64,000 bases of DNA from Paenibacillus caui (GCF_019904135.1 NZ_JAIOGQ010000018.1:1-64000); one strand, 5' to 3'. Shown: positions 34,481-44,579, numbered from the stretch's first letter. Translations and numbers: made by a program. Notes: generated by a model not told the origin, from the sequence alone.

Positions 34481-35071
34481 ATGAGCTTAGTACCAATGGT
34501 TGTGGAACAGACGAGTCGCGGAGAGCGGTCATACGATATATACTCGAGACTGCTTAAGGACCGAATCATCTTTCTCAGTGGCGCAATCGATGATGAAGTG
34601 GCTAACCTTGTAATAGCGCAACTGCTGTTTCTGGATGCTGAAGAACCGGGGAAAGACATTCACCTTTACATCAACTCTCCCGGTGGTTCTATAACGGCGG
34701 GGATGGGTATTTATGATACAATGCAGTACATCAAATCTGATGTTTCTACAATTTGCGTCGGCATGGCTGCAAGCATGGGGTCACTGCTCCTTACGGCAGG
34801 CGCTCCGGGAAAGCGTTTCGGTCTTCCGCACAGTGAAGTGATGATTCACCAGCCTTTGGGCGGTGTTCAAGGTCAGGCGGCGGATATTAAAATCCATGCC
34901 GATTGGATTCTGAAGACGAAGGAAAAGGTTAATCAGATCTATGTAGAGCGGACAGGGCAGCCCCTTGAGAAGATACAGCGCGATACAGACCGCGACTATT
35001 TCCTGAGTGCTGATGAGGCCAAGGCTTATGGGATCATTGACAAAGTCATCGATAAGCCTAATATTTCATAA
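34481..35071 (+). CDS. clpP: ATP-dependent Clp protease proteolytic subunit
   Basis: The 196-residue serine protease has the nucleophile Ser98 in GMAASMGS and His123 in MIHQPLGG, with the Asp of the triad near residue 172. It forms a double-ring 14-mer that degrades proteins fed by ClpX or ClpC. Length matches the family (about 195). It lies 12 bp upstream of clpX. In B. subtilis clpP is at a separate locus, so the clpP-clpX pair here is the arrangement seen in many other bacteria. Confidence 0.97.
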   Translation: MSLVPMVVEQTSRGERSYDIYSRLLKDRIIFLSGAIDDEVANLVIAQLLFLDAEEPGKDIHLYINSPGGSITAGMGIYDTMQYIKSDVSTICVGMAASMGSLLLTAGAPGKRFGLPHSEVMIHQPLGGVQGQAADIKIHADWILKTKEKVNQIYVERTGQPLEKIQRDTDRDYFLSADEAKAYGIIDKVIDKPNIS

Positions 35072-35083
35072 AGGGGTGTCGTA

Positions 35084-36340
35084 ATGTTTAAATTCAACGA
35101 AGAAAAAGGCCAACTGAAATGTTCCTTTTGCGGTAAATCGCAGGATCAGGTTCGCAAGCTGGTTGCAGGACCAGGCGTTTATATATGTGACGAGTGCATC
35201 GAGCTTTGCACCGAAATTGTTGAAGAAGAACTGGGGCATGACGAAGAGCTTGATCTGAAGGAGATTCCAAAGCCGCGCGAAATCCGCGAAATTTTGGATC
35301 AATACGTAATCGGACAGGATGCTGCGAAAAAGTCTCTTTCCGTTGCGGTATATAACCATTACAAACGCGTAAATTCAGGCAGCAAGATTGAAGAAGTGGA
35401 GCTGCAGAAGAGTAATATTTTGCTGCTCGGACCTACCGGTTCGGGTAAAACCCTTTTGGCGCAAACGATGGCCAAAATTCTGAACGTTCCATTTGCCATT
35501 GCCGATGCGACATCCTTGACGGAAGCCGGCTATGTTGGCGAAGACGTCGAAAATATTTTGCTGAAGCTGATTCAGGCAGCCGATTATGACGTAGAGAAGG
35601 CCGAACGCGGCATCATCTACATCGATGAAATCGATAAAGTGGCCCGCAAATCGGAGAACCCTTCCATCACCCGCGACGTGTCGGGCGAAGGTGTGCAACA
35701 GGCTCTGCTCAAAATTCTGGAAGGCACGGTTGCCTCTGTTCCGCCGCAGGGCGGGCGCAAGCATCCGCATCAGGAGTTCATCCAGATCGATACCACCAAT
35801 ATTCTGTTTATTTGCGGCGGCGCCTTTGACGGAATCGAACAGATGATCAAACGCCGGGTCGGCAAAAAAGTAATCGGTTTTAATGCCGCTTCCGATGGTC
35901 AAAAAGAACTGAAGCCGGGTGAATACCTGCAGCTCGTTCTGCCTGAGGATCTGCTTAAATTCGGCCTTATTCCGGAGTTTGTAGGACGTCTCCCGGTCAT
36001 TTCCGCTCTGGAGCCGCTTGATGAGAAGACGCTTGTCCGTATTCTGTCCGAACCGAAGAATGCGCTCGTGAAGCAGTATCAGAAACTCCTTGAGCTGGAT
36101 AACGTCAAGCTCGAGTTTGAACCGAAGGCCCTTGAAGCGATTGCGCGCGAAGCGATCAAACGCAATACAGGCGCGCGCGGTCTTCGTGCCATTATTGAGG
36201 ACATCATGCTCGACGTAATGTACGAAGTGCCTTCCCGTGACGACATAACCAGCTGCGTCATCACCGAAAAAGTTGTGGAAGAGAAGATGATTCCGGAACT
36301 GAAAACGGACAGCAGCAAGAAACAAGAAGAGAGCGCATAA
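35084..36340 (+). CDS. clpX: Clp protease ATP-binding subunit ClpX
   Basis: The 418-residue AAA+ unfoldase has an N-terminal C4 zinc domain (CSFCGKS...CDECIELC, residues ~10-40), Walker A GPTGSGKT, Walker [10 protein letters not shown], the pore loop GYVGED, and the ClpP-binding IGF loop (KKVIGFNAA). It recognises tagged substrates, unfolds them and threads them into ClpP. GGGGTGTCG precedes ATG 35084. It sits immediately downstream of clpP and is very likely co-transcribed. Confidence 0.97.
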   Translation: MFKFNEEKGQLKCSFCGKSQDQVRKLVAGPGVYICDECIELCTEIVEEELGHDEELDLKEIPKPREIREILDQYVIGQDAAKKSLSVAVYNHYKRVNSGSKIEEVELQKSNILLLGPTGSGKTLLAQTMAKILNVPFAIADATSLTEAGYVGEDVENILLKLIQAADYDVEKAERGIIYIDEIDKVARKSENPSITRDVSGEGVQQALLKILEGTVASVPPQGGRKHPHQEFIQIDTTNILFICGGAFDGIEQMIKRRVGKKVIGFNAASDGQKELKPGEYLQLVLPEDLLKFGLIPEFVGRLPVISALEPLDEKTLVRILSEPKNALVKQYQKLLELDNVKLEFEPKALEAIAREAIKRNTGARGLRAIIEDIMLDVMYEVPSRDDITSCVITEKVVEEKMIPELKTDSSKKQEESA

Positions 36341-36379
36341 AGCTGCAATGGTGCAGCCTGCAGAATGCGGTCAATTATA

Positions 36380-36457
36380 AATGCCGAATCTCCACCTCTA
36401 CCGGAACCTGCGTTTAATGAGGAACACAGCCCCGGCAAGGGGTGGAGCTTTGGCATT
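36380..36457 (+). promoter_or_regulatory. Nested long-range stem in the clpX-ispG intergenic leader
   Basis: AATGCC (36380-36385) pairs with GGCATT (36452-36457), and just inside CTCCACC (36390-36396) pairs with GGTGGAG (36441-36447). A local CCCC/GGGG hairpin (36431-36442) competes with the inner stem. The GGGAGAG ribosome binding site of ispG follows three bases after the outer stem. A regulatory role is an inference. Confidence 0.4.
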
Positions 36458-36472
36458 ATGGGAGAGAGACTG

Positions 36473-37591
36473 ATGACATATCTCAGACAAGATACGCGGC
36501 CGGTCAAAGTTGGCAATCTAACGATTGGCGGCAGCAATGAAGTGATTATTCAGAGCATGTGTACAACAAAAACCGCAGATGTGAAGGCTACGGTTGCCGA
36601 AATTTTACGTCTTGAGGAAGCGGGCTGCCAGCTTGTCCGGGTAACCGTCAACAATGAAGAGGCTGCGGCGGCCATTAAAGAAATTAAAAAGCAGATTCAC
36701 ATTCCGCTGGTGGCGGACATTCATTTCAATTACAAGCTTGCACTGCTCGCCATCGAGAACGGCATCGATAAAGTGCGGATCAATCCGGGCAATATCGGAC
36801 GCCGTGAGAAGGTAGAAGCGGTTGTCAATGCCTGCAAGGAACGCGGCATTCCGATCCGGATCGGGGTAAACGCCGGTTCCTTGGAGAGCCATCTGCTTGA
36901 AAAATACGGGTATCCGACGCCTGAGGCTATGGTGGAGAGCGCCTTGTTCCATATAGGTATTCTGGAAGAACTGGATTTCCACGATATTATCGTGTCCCTC
37001 AAAGCTTCCGACGTGCCGATGGCCATTGCGGCGTACAGCAAAGCGGCTGAAGTGATTCCTTATCCGCTGCATTTGGGAATTACGGAATCGGGAACCCTGT
37101 TCGCGGGGACGGTAAAAAGCTCGGCCGGCATCGGCGCGCTGCTCTCCATGGGCATCGGTTCGACCGTCCGGATATCACTCAGCGCGGACCCGGTAGAAGA
37201 AGTAAAGGTGGCGCGCGAGCTGCTCAAAACCTTCGGGCTGATCACCAACGCCGCTACACTGGTTTCCTGCCCGACCTGCGGCCGGCTTGATATCGATCTG
37301 TTCTCCATCGCCAATGAAGTGGAGGAATACATTTCGAAAATCAAGGTGCCGATTAAAGTATCCGTGCTAGGCTGCGCCGTTAACGGCCCGGGTGAAGCGC
37401 GCGAAGCAGACATTGGCATCGCAGGCGCCCGGGGAGAAGGCTTGTTGTTCCGTTACGGCGAGATGATCCGCAAAGTGCCGGAAGCCGAACTGCTGACTGA
37501 GCTCAAGAAAGAAATCGACAACATTGTCAAAGTGTATGAGGAGACGGGGGAAATTCCCGGCCGGAAGCACGGGCTAACCCATTCCTCATAA
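36473..37591 (+). CDS. ispG: 4-hydroxy-3-methylbut-2-enyl-diphosphate synthase (MEP pathway)
   Basis: The 372-residue protein has a TIM-barrel part and a C-terminal iron-sulfur domain with SCPTCGR and GCAVNGPGE, which together supply the three cysteines for the [4Fe-4S] cluster. It converts MEcPP to HMBPP in isoprenoid synthesis with flavodoxin or ferredoxin as donor. ATG 36473 is chosen (GGGAGAGAG upstream, first residues [20 protein letters not shown] fit the family); the frame opening at 36365 covers the structured leader. Its position between clpX and lonB is not that of B. subtilis. Confidence 0.95.
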   Translation: MTYLRQDTRPVKVGNLTIGGSNEVIIQSMCTTKTADVKATVAEILRLEEAGCQLVRVTVNNEEAAAAIKEIKKQIHIPLVADIHFNYKLALLAIENGIDKVRINPGNIGRREKVEAVVNACKERGIPIRIGVNAGSLESHLLEKYGYPTPEAMVESALFHIGILEELDFHDIIVSLKASDVPMAIAAYSKAAEVIPYPLHLGITESGTLFAGTVKSSAGIGALLSMGIGSTVRISLSADPVEEVKVARELLKTFGLITNAATLVSCPTCGRLDIDLFSIANEVEEYISKIKVPIKVSVLGCAVNGPGEAREADIGIAGARGEGLLFRYGEMIRKVPEAELLTELKKEIDNIVKVYEETGEIPGRKHGLTHSS

Positions 37592-37666
37592 CTCAACTCG
37601 GTTTTTCCAGCCTGCCCGCAATGCAATATAGGGCACGTACAAACGTATCTCATAGCACGACAAAGG

Positions 37667-37697
37667 ACCGTCCGGCGAATTTTCCGGACGGTTTTCT
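37667..37697 (+). terminator. Terminator of ispG
   Basis: ACCGTCCGG (37667-37675) pairs with CCGGACGGT (37684-37692), followed by TTTCTT. Confidence 0.85.
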
Positions 37698-37857
37698 TAT
37701 GAGCGCTTTAGAAAAATTAAGGCAACCCGCGTTTAGCCGTTTTCGAAAAGGCTATACTACCAAGTATGAGCTCATTATGAAGTGAAGAGTCAGGGCAACT
37801 TGATCTTCCCATGATGACATAGCAGTACAGCAGGAGAAAACGGGAGGTTGATCTAGC

Positions 37858-39591
37858 ATGAGTCTAAGCGTCATTGTCATGGTTGTAAACCTGTTTTTCG
37901 GGGTTATTATCGGCATGTATTTCTGGAATCTGCTCCGGAGCCAGAAAGGAAGCCGATCCGCAGTGGACCGTGAATCCCGGAAGGAAATGGAGAAGCTGCG
38001 GAAACTTCGCTCCATATCGCTGACCCAGCCGCTCGCAGAGCGCACTCGTCCCGCATCCATGAAAGATATCGTGGGTCAGAAGGATGGGCTGCGCGCGTTA
38101 AAAGCAGCGCTTTGCAGCGCGAACCCCCAGCACGTTATTATTTACGGGCCTCCGGGGGTCGGCAAAACGGCGGCGGCGCGGGTCGTCATGGAAGAAGCCA
38201 AAAAGAATCCCGCATCCCCTTTCCGGGCCGATGCCAAGTTTACGGAGATCGATGCCACGACCGCCAGATTTGATGAACGGGGAATTGCGGATCCGCTGAT
38301 CGGGTCCGTGCATGATCCGATTTATCAAGGGGCAGGCGCCATGGGAGTGGCGGGAATTCCCCAGCCGAAGGCAGGCGCTGTCACTAAAGCGCACGGGGGA
38401 ATCCTGTTTATTGACGAAATCGGCGAGCTGCATCCCGTGCAGATGAACAAGCTGCTCAAGGTGCTTGAGGACCGCAAGGTGTTCCTTGACAGCGCGTACT
38501 ATAACTCGGAAGATACAGGCACGCCTGCTTATATTCATGATATTTTTCAAAATGGATTTCCGGCGGATTTCCGCCTTGTAGGGGCGACTACCCGCTCGCC
38601 GCAAGAGATCCCGCCGGCCCTCCGTTCGAGATGCATGGAAATTTTCTTCCGGCCGCTTCTGCCGGAGGAAATTGCGCAAATTGCGGAAGACGCCGTGAAA
38701 AGGCTCGGATTCCAGCCTTGTCCGGAAGCGGTCGAAGTCGTCAAGAAATACGCGACCAACGGACGGGAAGCCGTCAACATGATTCAGCTTTCCGCCGGGC
38801 TTGCTTTGACGGAGAAACGCAATACGCTGCTTGCCTCGGATTTGGAGTGGGTAGCCACGAGCAGTCAGCTCGTTCCCCGTCCGGACAAAAAGGTTGCCGA
38901 TTATCCGCAAATCGGTGTAGTCAATGGCCTGGCCGTATACGGTCCCAACATGGGCACCCTTCTTGAAATCGAAGCGACGGCCGTTCCGGCACCGAACGGC
39001 CGTCAGGGCATCTGCAACATCACAGGCGTTGTCGATGAAGAAGAGATCGGCGGAGGCGGCAGCCGCACGTTGCGCCGTAAAAGCATGGCTAAGGGATCGG
39101 TTGAAAATGTGCTGACCGTGCTCAAAAATATCGGGATCGAGCCGGAGAAATACGATTTGCATATCAATTTTCCGGGCGGCACCCCGATTGACGGACCTTC
39201 AGCGGGCCTTGCGATTGCCGCGGCTGTTGTATCGGCCATCCGCAAGGTGCCTGTCGATCCCCGCATCGCGATGACCGGCGAGCTCGGCATTTACGGGAAG
39301 GTTAAGCCGATAGGCGGCGTCGTGGCGAAAGTGGAAGCCGCCTTCCAAAGCGGAGCCACCACAGTCCTGATTCCGAAGGAGAATTGGCAAACGCTGTTTG
39401 AAGGGCTGGAAGGTGTGCGGGTAATTCCGCTTGAGTCAATTAATGAAGCGTTTGGGCTCATCTTTGGTCCGGGATATGAAGACCAGACGGAGGGTACAGC
39501 TTCCAAAGGAGTGGCTGATCTTTTTATGCCGCCTCCTTCCCCGCCGGCTCCTTACCTGCATGCGAAATCCCCGCAATCAGGCAAAATGTAG
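37858..39591 (+). CDS. lonB: ATP-dependent protease LonB (membrane-anchored, sporulation type)
   Basis: The 577-residue protein has one N-terminal hydrophobic segment (residues ~3-24) and a basic stretch. An AAA+ domain follows (Walker [10 protein letters not shown], Walker B ILFIDEIGE), then a Lon-type Ser-Lys protease domain with Ser448 in DGPSAGLAI. It lacks the large LON substrate domain. In B. subtilis LonB acts in the forespore under sigma-F. Residues after ~550 form a proline-rich tail (PPPSPPAPY). GGGAGGT precedes ATG 37858. It lies directly before lonA, as in B. subtilis. Confidence 0.92.
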   Translation: MSLSVIVMVVNLFFGVIIGMYFWNLLRSQKGSRSAVDRESRKEMEKLRKLRSISLTQPLAERTRPASMKDIVGQKDGLRALKAALCSANPQHVIIYGPPGVGKTAAARVVMEEAKKNPASPFRADAKFTEIDATTARFDERGIADPLIGSVHDPIYQGAGAMGVAGIPQPKAGAVTKAHGGILFIDEIGELHPVQMNKLLKVLEDRKVFLDSAYYNSEDTGTPAYIHDIFQNGFPADFRLVGATTRSPQEIPPALRSRCMEIFFRPLLPEEIAQIAEDAVKRLGFQPCPEAVEVVKKYATNGREAVNMIQLSAGLALTEKRNTLLASDLEWVATSSQLVPRPDKKVADYPQIGVVNGLAVYGPNMGTLLEIEATAVPAPNGRQGICNITGVVDEEEIGGGGSRTLRRKSMAKGSVENVLTVLKNIGIEPEKYDLHINFPGGTPIDGPSAGLAIAAAVVSAIRKVPVDPRIAMTGELGIYGKVKPIGGVVAKVEAAFQSGATTVLIPKENWQTLFEGLEGVRVIPLESINEAFGLIFGPGYEDQTEGTASKGVADLFMPPPSPPAPYLHAKSPQSGKM

Positions 39592-39597
39592 AATGAC

Positions 39598-39641
39598 AAA
39601 GCAGCCGAAATGGACACACTGTCCTTAGGCTGCTTTTTGTT
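39598..39641 (+). terminator. Terminator of lonB
   Basis: AAAGCAGCC (39598-39606) pairs with GGCTGCTTT (39628-39636), ending in TTTTTG. Confidence 0.85.
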
Positions 39642-39794
39642 GTGCCTGTAAGCAAGCGTTTCGTAATAAGCTGGTCAGTTTGCTTAGTTGGTGTTTTAAA
39701 TAAACATTTGCTAAAATAGGAATGATATTGCCATGCAGGTCATATGAATGGCAGGCAGGCAATTGTACCCGAGAGCCAATGGAGGTGCGAAGCG

Positions 39795-42131
39795 ATGGGA
39801 CATCATAAATCCAAGGGCCGCCGGTTTCCGCTGCTGCCTTTGCGTGGCATTCTTGTCTACCCGAGCATGGTATTGCATCTGGATGTAGGCCGTGAGAAGT
39901 CAGTGAAGGCACTGGATAAAGCGATGGTTGAAGACAACCTGATTCTCCTGTGTTCTCAAGCTGAAGTGAACATTGAAGAGCCCACGCAAGAAGATATTTT
40001 CCGGATTGGAACAGTAGCGAAAGTAAGACAGATGCTCAAACTTCCGAACGGTACAATCCGTGTTCTGGTAGAAGGAATGGAACGGGCTGAAATCATGGAA
40101 TACCTTGATAATGAGGATTTTTATGAGGTCATTGCCAAAGAACGTCCCGAAGAGGATACCTCCGATCCGGAGGTCGATGCTTTGATGCGTACTTTGCTCG
40201 CCCAGTTCGAACATTATATTAATTTATCCAAGAAGGTGACCCCCGAGACGCTTGCCGCCGTTTCGGATATCGAAGAGCCGGGGCGGCTCGCCGACGTCAT
40301 CACAAGCCATTTGTCTCTAAAGATCAAGGAGAAGCAGGAAATTCTCGAAACGATAGATGTCCGGGCGCGGCTCGAGAAGCTGCTGGACATTTTAAATAAC
40401 GAGCGCGAGGTGCTGGAGCTCGAACGCAAAATCAACCAGCGGGTCAAGAAGCAGATGGAAAAGACGCAAAAGGAATACTATTTGCGCGAACAGATGAAGG
40501 CAATCCAGAAGGAACTCGGCGACAAAGAGGGCCGGGCGGGCGAAGCCGAAGAGCTGCGCACGCAAATGGAGGACAAAAACCTGCCGGGGAAAGTCCGTGA
40601 GAAGGTTGCCAAGGAGATTGACCGTCTTGAGAAAATGCCGGCCAGCTCCGCGGAGGGAGGCATCATCCGCAACTATGTAGACTGGCTGCTCAGTTTGCCG
40701 TGGAGCGAGAAGACGGAGGATGATCTCGACCTGGACAAAGCGGAGGCCGTGCTTGACAAGGATCATTACGGTCTCGACAAGCCGAAAGAACGTGTGCTCG
40801 AATATTTGGCCGTCCAGAAGCTGGTCAAGAAGCTGAAAGGGCCCATCCTCTGTCTAGTAGGCCCGCCCGGAGTAGGCAAGACATCGCTTGCCCGTTCCAT
40901 CGCACGTTCCCTTGGCCGGCAGTTTGTCCGGATTTCGCTGGGCGGCGTGCGTGATGAAGCGGAAATCCGCGGGCATCGCCGCACATACGTCGGCGCAATG
41001 CCGGGCCGGATCATTCAAGGGATGAAGACAGCGGGAACGATGAATCCTGTATTTTTGCTCGATGAGATCGACAAGATGGCTTCCGATTTCCGGGGGGATC
41101 CGTCCGCAGCGCTTTTGGAAGTGCTCGATCCGGAACAGAACAATACGTTCAGCGATCATTTCATCGAGCTTCCGTTCGACTTGTCGAACGTCATGTTTGT
41201 TACGACGGCCAACGCGGTTCACAATATTCCGAGACCGCTGCTTGACCGGATGGAGCTTCTGAACATCCCGGGTTACACGGAACTTGAAAAGCTTGAGATT
41301 GCCGAGCGGTATCTGCTGCCGAAGCAGCAGAAGGAACACGGACTTAGCCCCGAGCAGCTGCAGATTGGCAAAGATGCACTGATGACGACGATCCGTGAAT
41401 ATACCCGCGAATCCGGCGTCCGGAACCTGGAGCAGCAAATTGCGGCGCTGTGCCGCAAAGCGGCCAAATCCATCGTAGCGGATCCCGAACGGACGATCAG
41501 CATAGAGCCCGCAGATATTAAGGAATATCTCGGCATTCCGAGATTCCGCTACGGTGTTGCGGAGCTTGAAGATCAGATCGGTACGGTAACGGGTCTGGCC
41601 TGGACGGAGGTCGGCGGCGAGACGCTTGTCATCGAAGTGACCGTCGTACCGGGCTCCGGCAAGCTGACGCTGACCGGGAAACTGGGAGACGTCATGAAAG
41701 AGTCGGCGCAGGCGGCGTTCAGCTATACCCGTTCGAAGGTGAAGGAGCTTGGCATCCCGGAAGATTTTCATGAGAAGAACGATATCCATATTCACATTCC
41801 GGAGGGCGCCATTCCGAAAGACGGGCCATCGGCGGGTATTACGATCGCGACAGCTCTTATTTCCGCGCTGACAAACCGCTATGTCTCCAAAGATATCGCC
41901 ATGACGGGCGAGATCACGCTGCGCGGCCGGGTGCTCCCGATCGGCGGATTGAAAGAAAAGTCGCTGGCCGCCCACCGTGCCGGATATAAGAAAATTCTGC
42001 TGCCCAAGGACAATGAACGGGATTTGAAGGATATCCCGGAGAGTGTCAAAAACGATGTTGTCTTTGTACCGGTTTCCCACATGGACCAGGTACTCGAGCA
42101 CGCGCTTGTGCAGCATAGCGAAGTGCATTAG
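39795..42131 (+). CDS. lon: ATP-dependent protease La (LonA)
   Basis: The 778-residue protein has a LON substrate-binding domain ([20 protein letters not shown], ~10-200), a coiled-coil region (~200-300), an AAA+ domain with Walker A GPPGVGKT near 355, and a Ser-Lys protease domain with Ser679 in DGPSAGI. It degrades misfolded and regulatory proteins in the cytoplasm. ATG 39795 follows AATGGAGGTG; the frame opening at 39744 has no site. It is followed after 13 bases by engB, as in B. subtilis. Confidence 0.97.
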   Translation: MGHHKSKGRRFPLLPLRGILVYPSMVLHLDVGREKSVKALDKAMVEDNLILLCSQAEVNIEEPTQEDIFRIGTVAKVRQMLKLPNGTIRVLVEGMERAEIMEYLDNEDFYEVIAKERPEEDTSDPEVDALMRTLLAQFEHYINLSKKVTPETLAAVSDIEEPGRLADVITSHLSLKIKEKQEILETIDVRARLEKLLDILNNEREVLELERKINQRVKKQMEKTQKEYYLREQMKAIQKELGDKEGRAGEAEELRTQMEDKNLPGKVREKVAKEIDRLEKMPASSAEGGIIRNYVDWLLSLPWSEKTEDDLDLDKAEAVLDKDHYGLDKPKERVLEYLAVQKLVKKLKGPILCLVGPPGVGKTSLARSIARSLGRQFVRISLGGVRDEAEIRGHRRTYVGAMPGRIIQGMKTAGTMNPVFLLDEIDKMASDFRGDPSAALLEVLDPEQNNTFSDHFIELPFDLSNVMFVTTANAVHNIPRPLLDRMELLNIPGYTELEKLEIAERYLLPKQQKEHGLSPEQLQIGKDALMTTIREYTRESGVRNLEQQIAALCRKAAKSIVADPERTISIEPADIKEYLGIPRFRYGVAELEDQIGTVTGLAWTEVGGETLVIEVTVVPGSGKLTLTGKLGDVMKESAQAAFSYTRSKVKELGIPEDFHEKNDIHIHIPEGAIPKDGPSAGITIATALISALTNRYVSKDIAMTGEITLRGRVLPIGGLKEKSLAAHRAGYKKILLPKDNERDLKDIPESVKNDVVFVPVSHMDQVLEHALVQHSEVH

Positions 42132-42144
42132 AAGGGGATTGAAT

Positions 42145-42753
42145 ATGAAAGTTACAAAGGCCGAATTTATCATTAGTGCGGTCCGGCCTGATCAGTATCC
42201 TGAAGACGCCTTGCCGGAAATTGCTCTGGCAGGGCGTTCTAATGTAGGCAAGTCCTCACTGATCAACCGGATGATTTCGCGGAAGAACCTCGCAAGGACG
42301 AGCTCCACGCCCGGCAAGACGCAGCATTTGAACTATTACCGGATTAACGATGATCTGTATTTCGTCGACGTTCCGGGATACGGTTATGCCAAGGTGTCCA
42401 AAAGCCTGCGCGCCGTTTGGGGCAAAATGATTGAAAGCTATTTGACCGAGAGAGAAACGCTTAGGCTGGTGCTTCAGGTGATTGACCTTAGGCATCCGCC
42501 GAGCAAGGACGACATTCTGATGTACGACTGGCTGAAGGCTAACGAGCTTCCGGTTTGCATCGTGGCTACCAAAGCGGACAAAATTCCGAAGAGCCGCTGG
42601 CAGAAGCACATCAAGGTCATTAAGGAAGACTTGATGCTGCGGGCCGGAGATGAGTTTGTGATGTTCTCGGCCGAGGAAGGCATCGGCAAGGATGAGCTGT
42701 GGGAAGTCATCAGCCGGAGCATTGGCGCGTTAGAAGCAGATAACGGGATTTGA
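42145..42753 (+). CDS. engB: Ribosome-biogenesis GTPase YsxC/EngB
   Basis: The 203-residue GTPase has G1 [10 protein letters not shown]3 [10 protein letters not shown] and G4 ATKADK. It is required for assembly of the 50S subunit. ATG 42145 with GAAGGGG seven bases upstream is used; the earlier frame start at 42043 lies within lon. It probably shares the lon transcript. Confidence 0.95.
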   Translation: MKVTKAEFIISAVRPDQYPEDALPEIALAGRSNVGKSSLINRMISRKNLARTSSTPGKTQHLNYYRINDDLYFVDVPGYGYAKVSKSLRAVWGKMIESYLTERETLRLVLQVIDLRHPPSKDDILMYDWLKANELPVCIVATKADKIPKSRWQKHIKVIKEDLMLRAGDEFVMFSAEEGIGKDELWEVISRSIGALEADNGI

Positions 42754-42878
42754 TTCATCGTTTATGCAGATTTGAAAAATCCGTCAAAGCGGCATGGGAA
42801 CAAGAGAAGTTGGAACAGGAAACCGAGCAAGCTTACGAATCTTTGGCGCACAATCAGCCTCAATCCGTTTTTTTCTGA
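42750..42878 (+). CDS. Possible small protein overlapping the engB stop (42 residues)
   Basis: A TTG overlapping the engB stop opens a 42-codon frame. The sequence is coding-like in its second half ([20 protein letters not shown], amphipathic helix, then NQPQSVFF). The ribosome binding site is weak and no terminator follows. It may be a real small protein, a remnant, or chance. Confidence 0.3.
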   Translation: MIHRLCRFEKSVKAAWEQEKLEQETEQAYESLAHNQPQSVFF

Positions 42879-42932
42879 AATTCGGATGAAATTCATGATT
42901 TTCACACCAAGCAATTCCTTAAAAAAGTAGTG

Positions 42933-42938
42933 TATAAT
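42933..42938 (+). promoter_or_regulatory. Probable -10 element before the gene at 42977
   Basis: TATAAT lies 39 bases before the start codon. No convincing -35 is present at the expected distance, so this is tentative. Confidence 0.35.
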
Positions 42939-42976
42939 TATGCTAAAGGATTGTTAAAGGAATTGAGGAGATTTGT

Positions 42977-43564
42977 ATGGCTAAGCGGATAGCCACAGAA
43001 TATGTAAAAGCCACGATGCGTATGTCGGAAGCCCAAATGAGCGAGTTTGTTCGTAAAGTTTATGATCCCCACGTCTGTCAGCAGGTCAAAGTGCTTGAGG
43101 GCGGCGGCCAGGAGGTTGTATTGCTGGACCGTGACGGTGAGGAACTCCATGTGGCTTTTGACTGCAAAGACGGATTTTATGTTTGTGAATGTTCTTTCCG
43201 CCTGAAGAATCCGAGACTGACGAATGTGATGCGGCGAATGTTTGCCGAATTCAAAGGCTGCGGATTGGTATACCGTATTTACGAAGGTTTTGTGATGGAG
43301 TACAGCTATGAAGAGGGTCGTGTGATCAAAATTGCTGAGCAAAAGGCGGATGCCTGCAAGCTGGTATATCAATACAAGAATACGCTTGGTGAACTGCGAA
43401 GCCTCTTTGAGCTTAAGCTCATTGAGGCCGAGATCGACCAGATCCGCAAGGAAATCAATGCGCTGCTGGAACTGCGAATGGCTAACGTTAGCGGGGATAC
43501 CGTAGATTGGGTAGATAAGGAGCTGCGGCGCAATTCGCAGAGGCTATTCGCTTTGGAAGCTTGA
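42977..43564 (+). CDS. Conserved hypothetical protein of the engB-hemA interval
   Basis: The 195-residue soluble protein starts at ATG 42977 with GGAGAT upstream. The N-terminal two thirds are mixed alpha/beta with several cysteines (HVCQQ, DCKDGFYVCECSF, FKGCGLVYR). The C-terminal ~50 residues form a charged helix (ELKLIEAEIDQIRKEINALL), possibly a coiled coil. No family motif is recognised. It has its own terminator and lies between engB and the SAM decarboxylase gene, two genes that are housekeeping in role, so a house-keeping function is plausible but unproven. Confidence 0.65.
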   Translation: MAKRIATEYVKATMRMSEAQMSEFVRKVYDPHVCQQVKVLEGGGQEVVLLDRDGEELHVAFDCKDGFYVCECSFRLKNPRLTNVMRRMFAEFKGCGLVYRIYEGFVMEYSYEEGRVIKIAEQKADACKLVYQYKNTLGELRSLFELKLIEAEIDQIRKEINALLELRMANVSGDTVDWVDKELRRNSQRLFALEA

Positions 43565-43607
43565 TTCTGGATTGCCCTACGCTAACTAAGCGAAAGCGAA
43601 TAAGCAT

Positions 43608-43639
43608 AATAAACCGCCTCCTGCCGGAGGCGGTTTATT
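43608..43639 (+). terminator. Strong terminator after the gene at 42977
   Basis: AATAAACCGCCTCC (43608-43621), loop TGCC, and GGAGGCGGTTTATT (43626-43639) form a perfect 14-bp stem. The following 125 bases hold nothing I can recognise before the next promoter. Confidence 0.9.
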
Positions 43640-43766
43640 ATTGAAACAGAAGCTTCCTTCAGAGGTTTTTCCAATTGTTCGGGGCAAGGGAATAAGGCAC
43701 GAAAAAAGGGCAGACAGGCCGTACTAAACTTGGGCTCGGATAAAGATCGGGATTTCAAAAAAAGTA

Positions 43767-43795
43767 TTGCATTTGTCATTAATAGATGTTATTTT
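43767..43795 (+). promoter_or_regulatory. Probable promoter of the SAM decarboxylase gene
   Basis: TTGCAT (43767-43772) and TATTTT (43790-43795), spacing 17. Transcription would begin near 43802, giving a leader of about 140 bases. Confidence 0.5.
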
Positions 43796-43815
43796 TAATC
43801 TCGTTGAAAAGAATA

Positions 43816-43892
43816 TAGGAACCAGGATTCACTCAGGACATGTAGATGTTGCGAGAGATTATTCCCTCGGGAAGTGAATGACGTAGGTCCTA
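43816..43892 (+). promoter_or_regulatory. Structured 5' leader of speD, candidate cis-regulatory RNA
   Basis: Three nested helices can be drawn. P1 pairs TAGGAACC (43816-43823) with GGTCCTA (43886-43892), one bulged A. P2 pairs ATTCACT (43827-43833) with AGTGAAT (43873-43879). P3 pairs CGAG (43852-43855) with CTCG (43866-43869). An ACATGT palindrome lies in the upper part. About 45 bases separate the structure from the GGAAGGGGG ribosome binding site. It does not match any SAM riboswitch consensus that I know. Function is inferred from position only. Confidence 0.45.
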
Positions 43893-43942
43893 GCGGATGA
43901 AATTTTTCAAACATTTTATTCCTAGGAAGGGGGAACCGGAAG

Positions 43943-44341
43943 ATGGAATATTCAACTTTCGGAAGACACGTTGCTGTTGATACTTGGGGAGTCGACTTTG
44001 ATGTATTGAACAATGCGGAGCTCCTGCAAAACCATCTTGTAGAAGCTGCTGAAGCATGCGGGGCAACTGTATTGTCCGTACAATCCAAGCAATTCGAGCC
44101 ACAAGGGGCTACGGTCCTTGTAATGCTGTCAGAGAGTCATCTCTCGATTCATACGTATCCTGAGAGAGGATTTGCGGCAATTGATTGCTACACTTGCGGA
44201 GAAACGGTTGACCCGCAGTTGGCTATTGATTACCTGGTATCCATATTGAAACCGGAGAAAACCTATGCAAAGAAACTGATTCGCGGTTTGGGTGAAATGA
44301 AGGTGGAAACACCATCCGGCGTGCAAGTTGAACTTGTGTAA
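43943..44341 (+). CDS. speD: S-adenosylmethionine decarboxylase proenzyme (bacterial class 1B)
   Basis: The 132-residue proenzyme cleaves itself between Glu64 and Ser65 (LSES-HLSIHTYPE), creating the pyruvoyl cofactor on Ser65. His70 and Cys85 match the other catalytic residues of the Thermotoga-type enzyme. It makes decarboxylated SAM, the aminopropyl donor for spermidine. AGGAAGGGGG precedes ATG 43943. No spermidine synthase gene is adjacent. It stands alone between the engB block and hemA. Confidence 0.95.
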   Translation: MEYSTFGRHVAVDTWGVDFDVLNNAELLQNHLVEAAEACGATVLSVQSKQFEPQGATVLVMLSESHLSIHTYPERGFAAIDCYTCGETVDPQLAIDYLVSILKPEKTYAKKLIRGLGEMKVETPSGVQVELV

Positions 44342-44437
44342 AGCCAATCATAGGTAATAAATTCAATTTTCCCGAAAAAAATAAACTGTGCATTTCCTGA
44401 AGTCTAGCTCGCCTAAGACGATTCGGAATGCGGCGCA

Positions 44438-44475
44438 AATAACTGTGGAAGTTAGTCTCCACGGTTATTTTTTTT
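44438..44475 (+). terminator. Terminator of speD
   Basis: AATAACTGTGGA (44438-44449) pairs with TCCACGGTTATT (44458-44469), one G-T, followed by a run of eight T. The stretch 44476-44570 shows nothing further. Confidence 0.9.
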
Positions 44476-44570
44476 CATTCATGGGTAACGATAGGTAATG
44501 TCCCTCTCGCAGGGGCGTTTTATTCTTCATAAACATTTCATATTAATGGCCGAAAGATGGGCTGGCAGTG

Positions 44571-44579
44571 TGATATAAT
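44571..44579 (+). promoter_or_regulatory. Probable extended -10 promoter of the hem operon
   Basis: TGA-TATAAT: TG at 44571-44572 and TATAAT at 44574-44579. No good -35 lies 17 bases upstream. The leader to hemA is about 65 bases. Confidence 0.55.

Noticed and set aside
40854-42173. 439-codon open frame on the minus strand
   Set aside because: Shadow of lon, with no family motif.
43802-43942. SAM-I, SAM-II or SMK riboswitch upstream of speD
   Set aside because: None of the consensus cores I know can be found in the leader.
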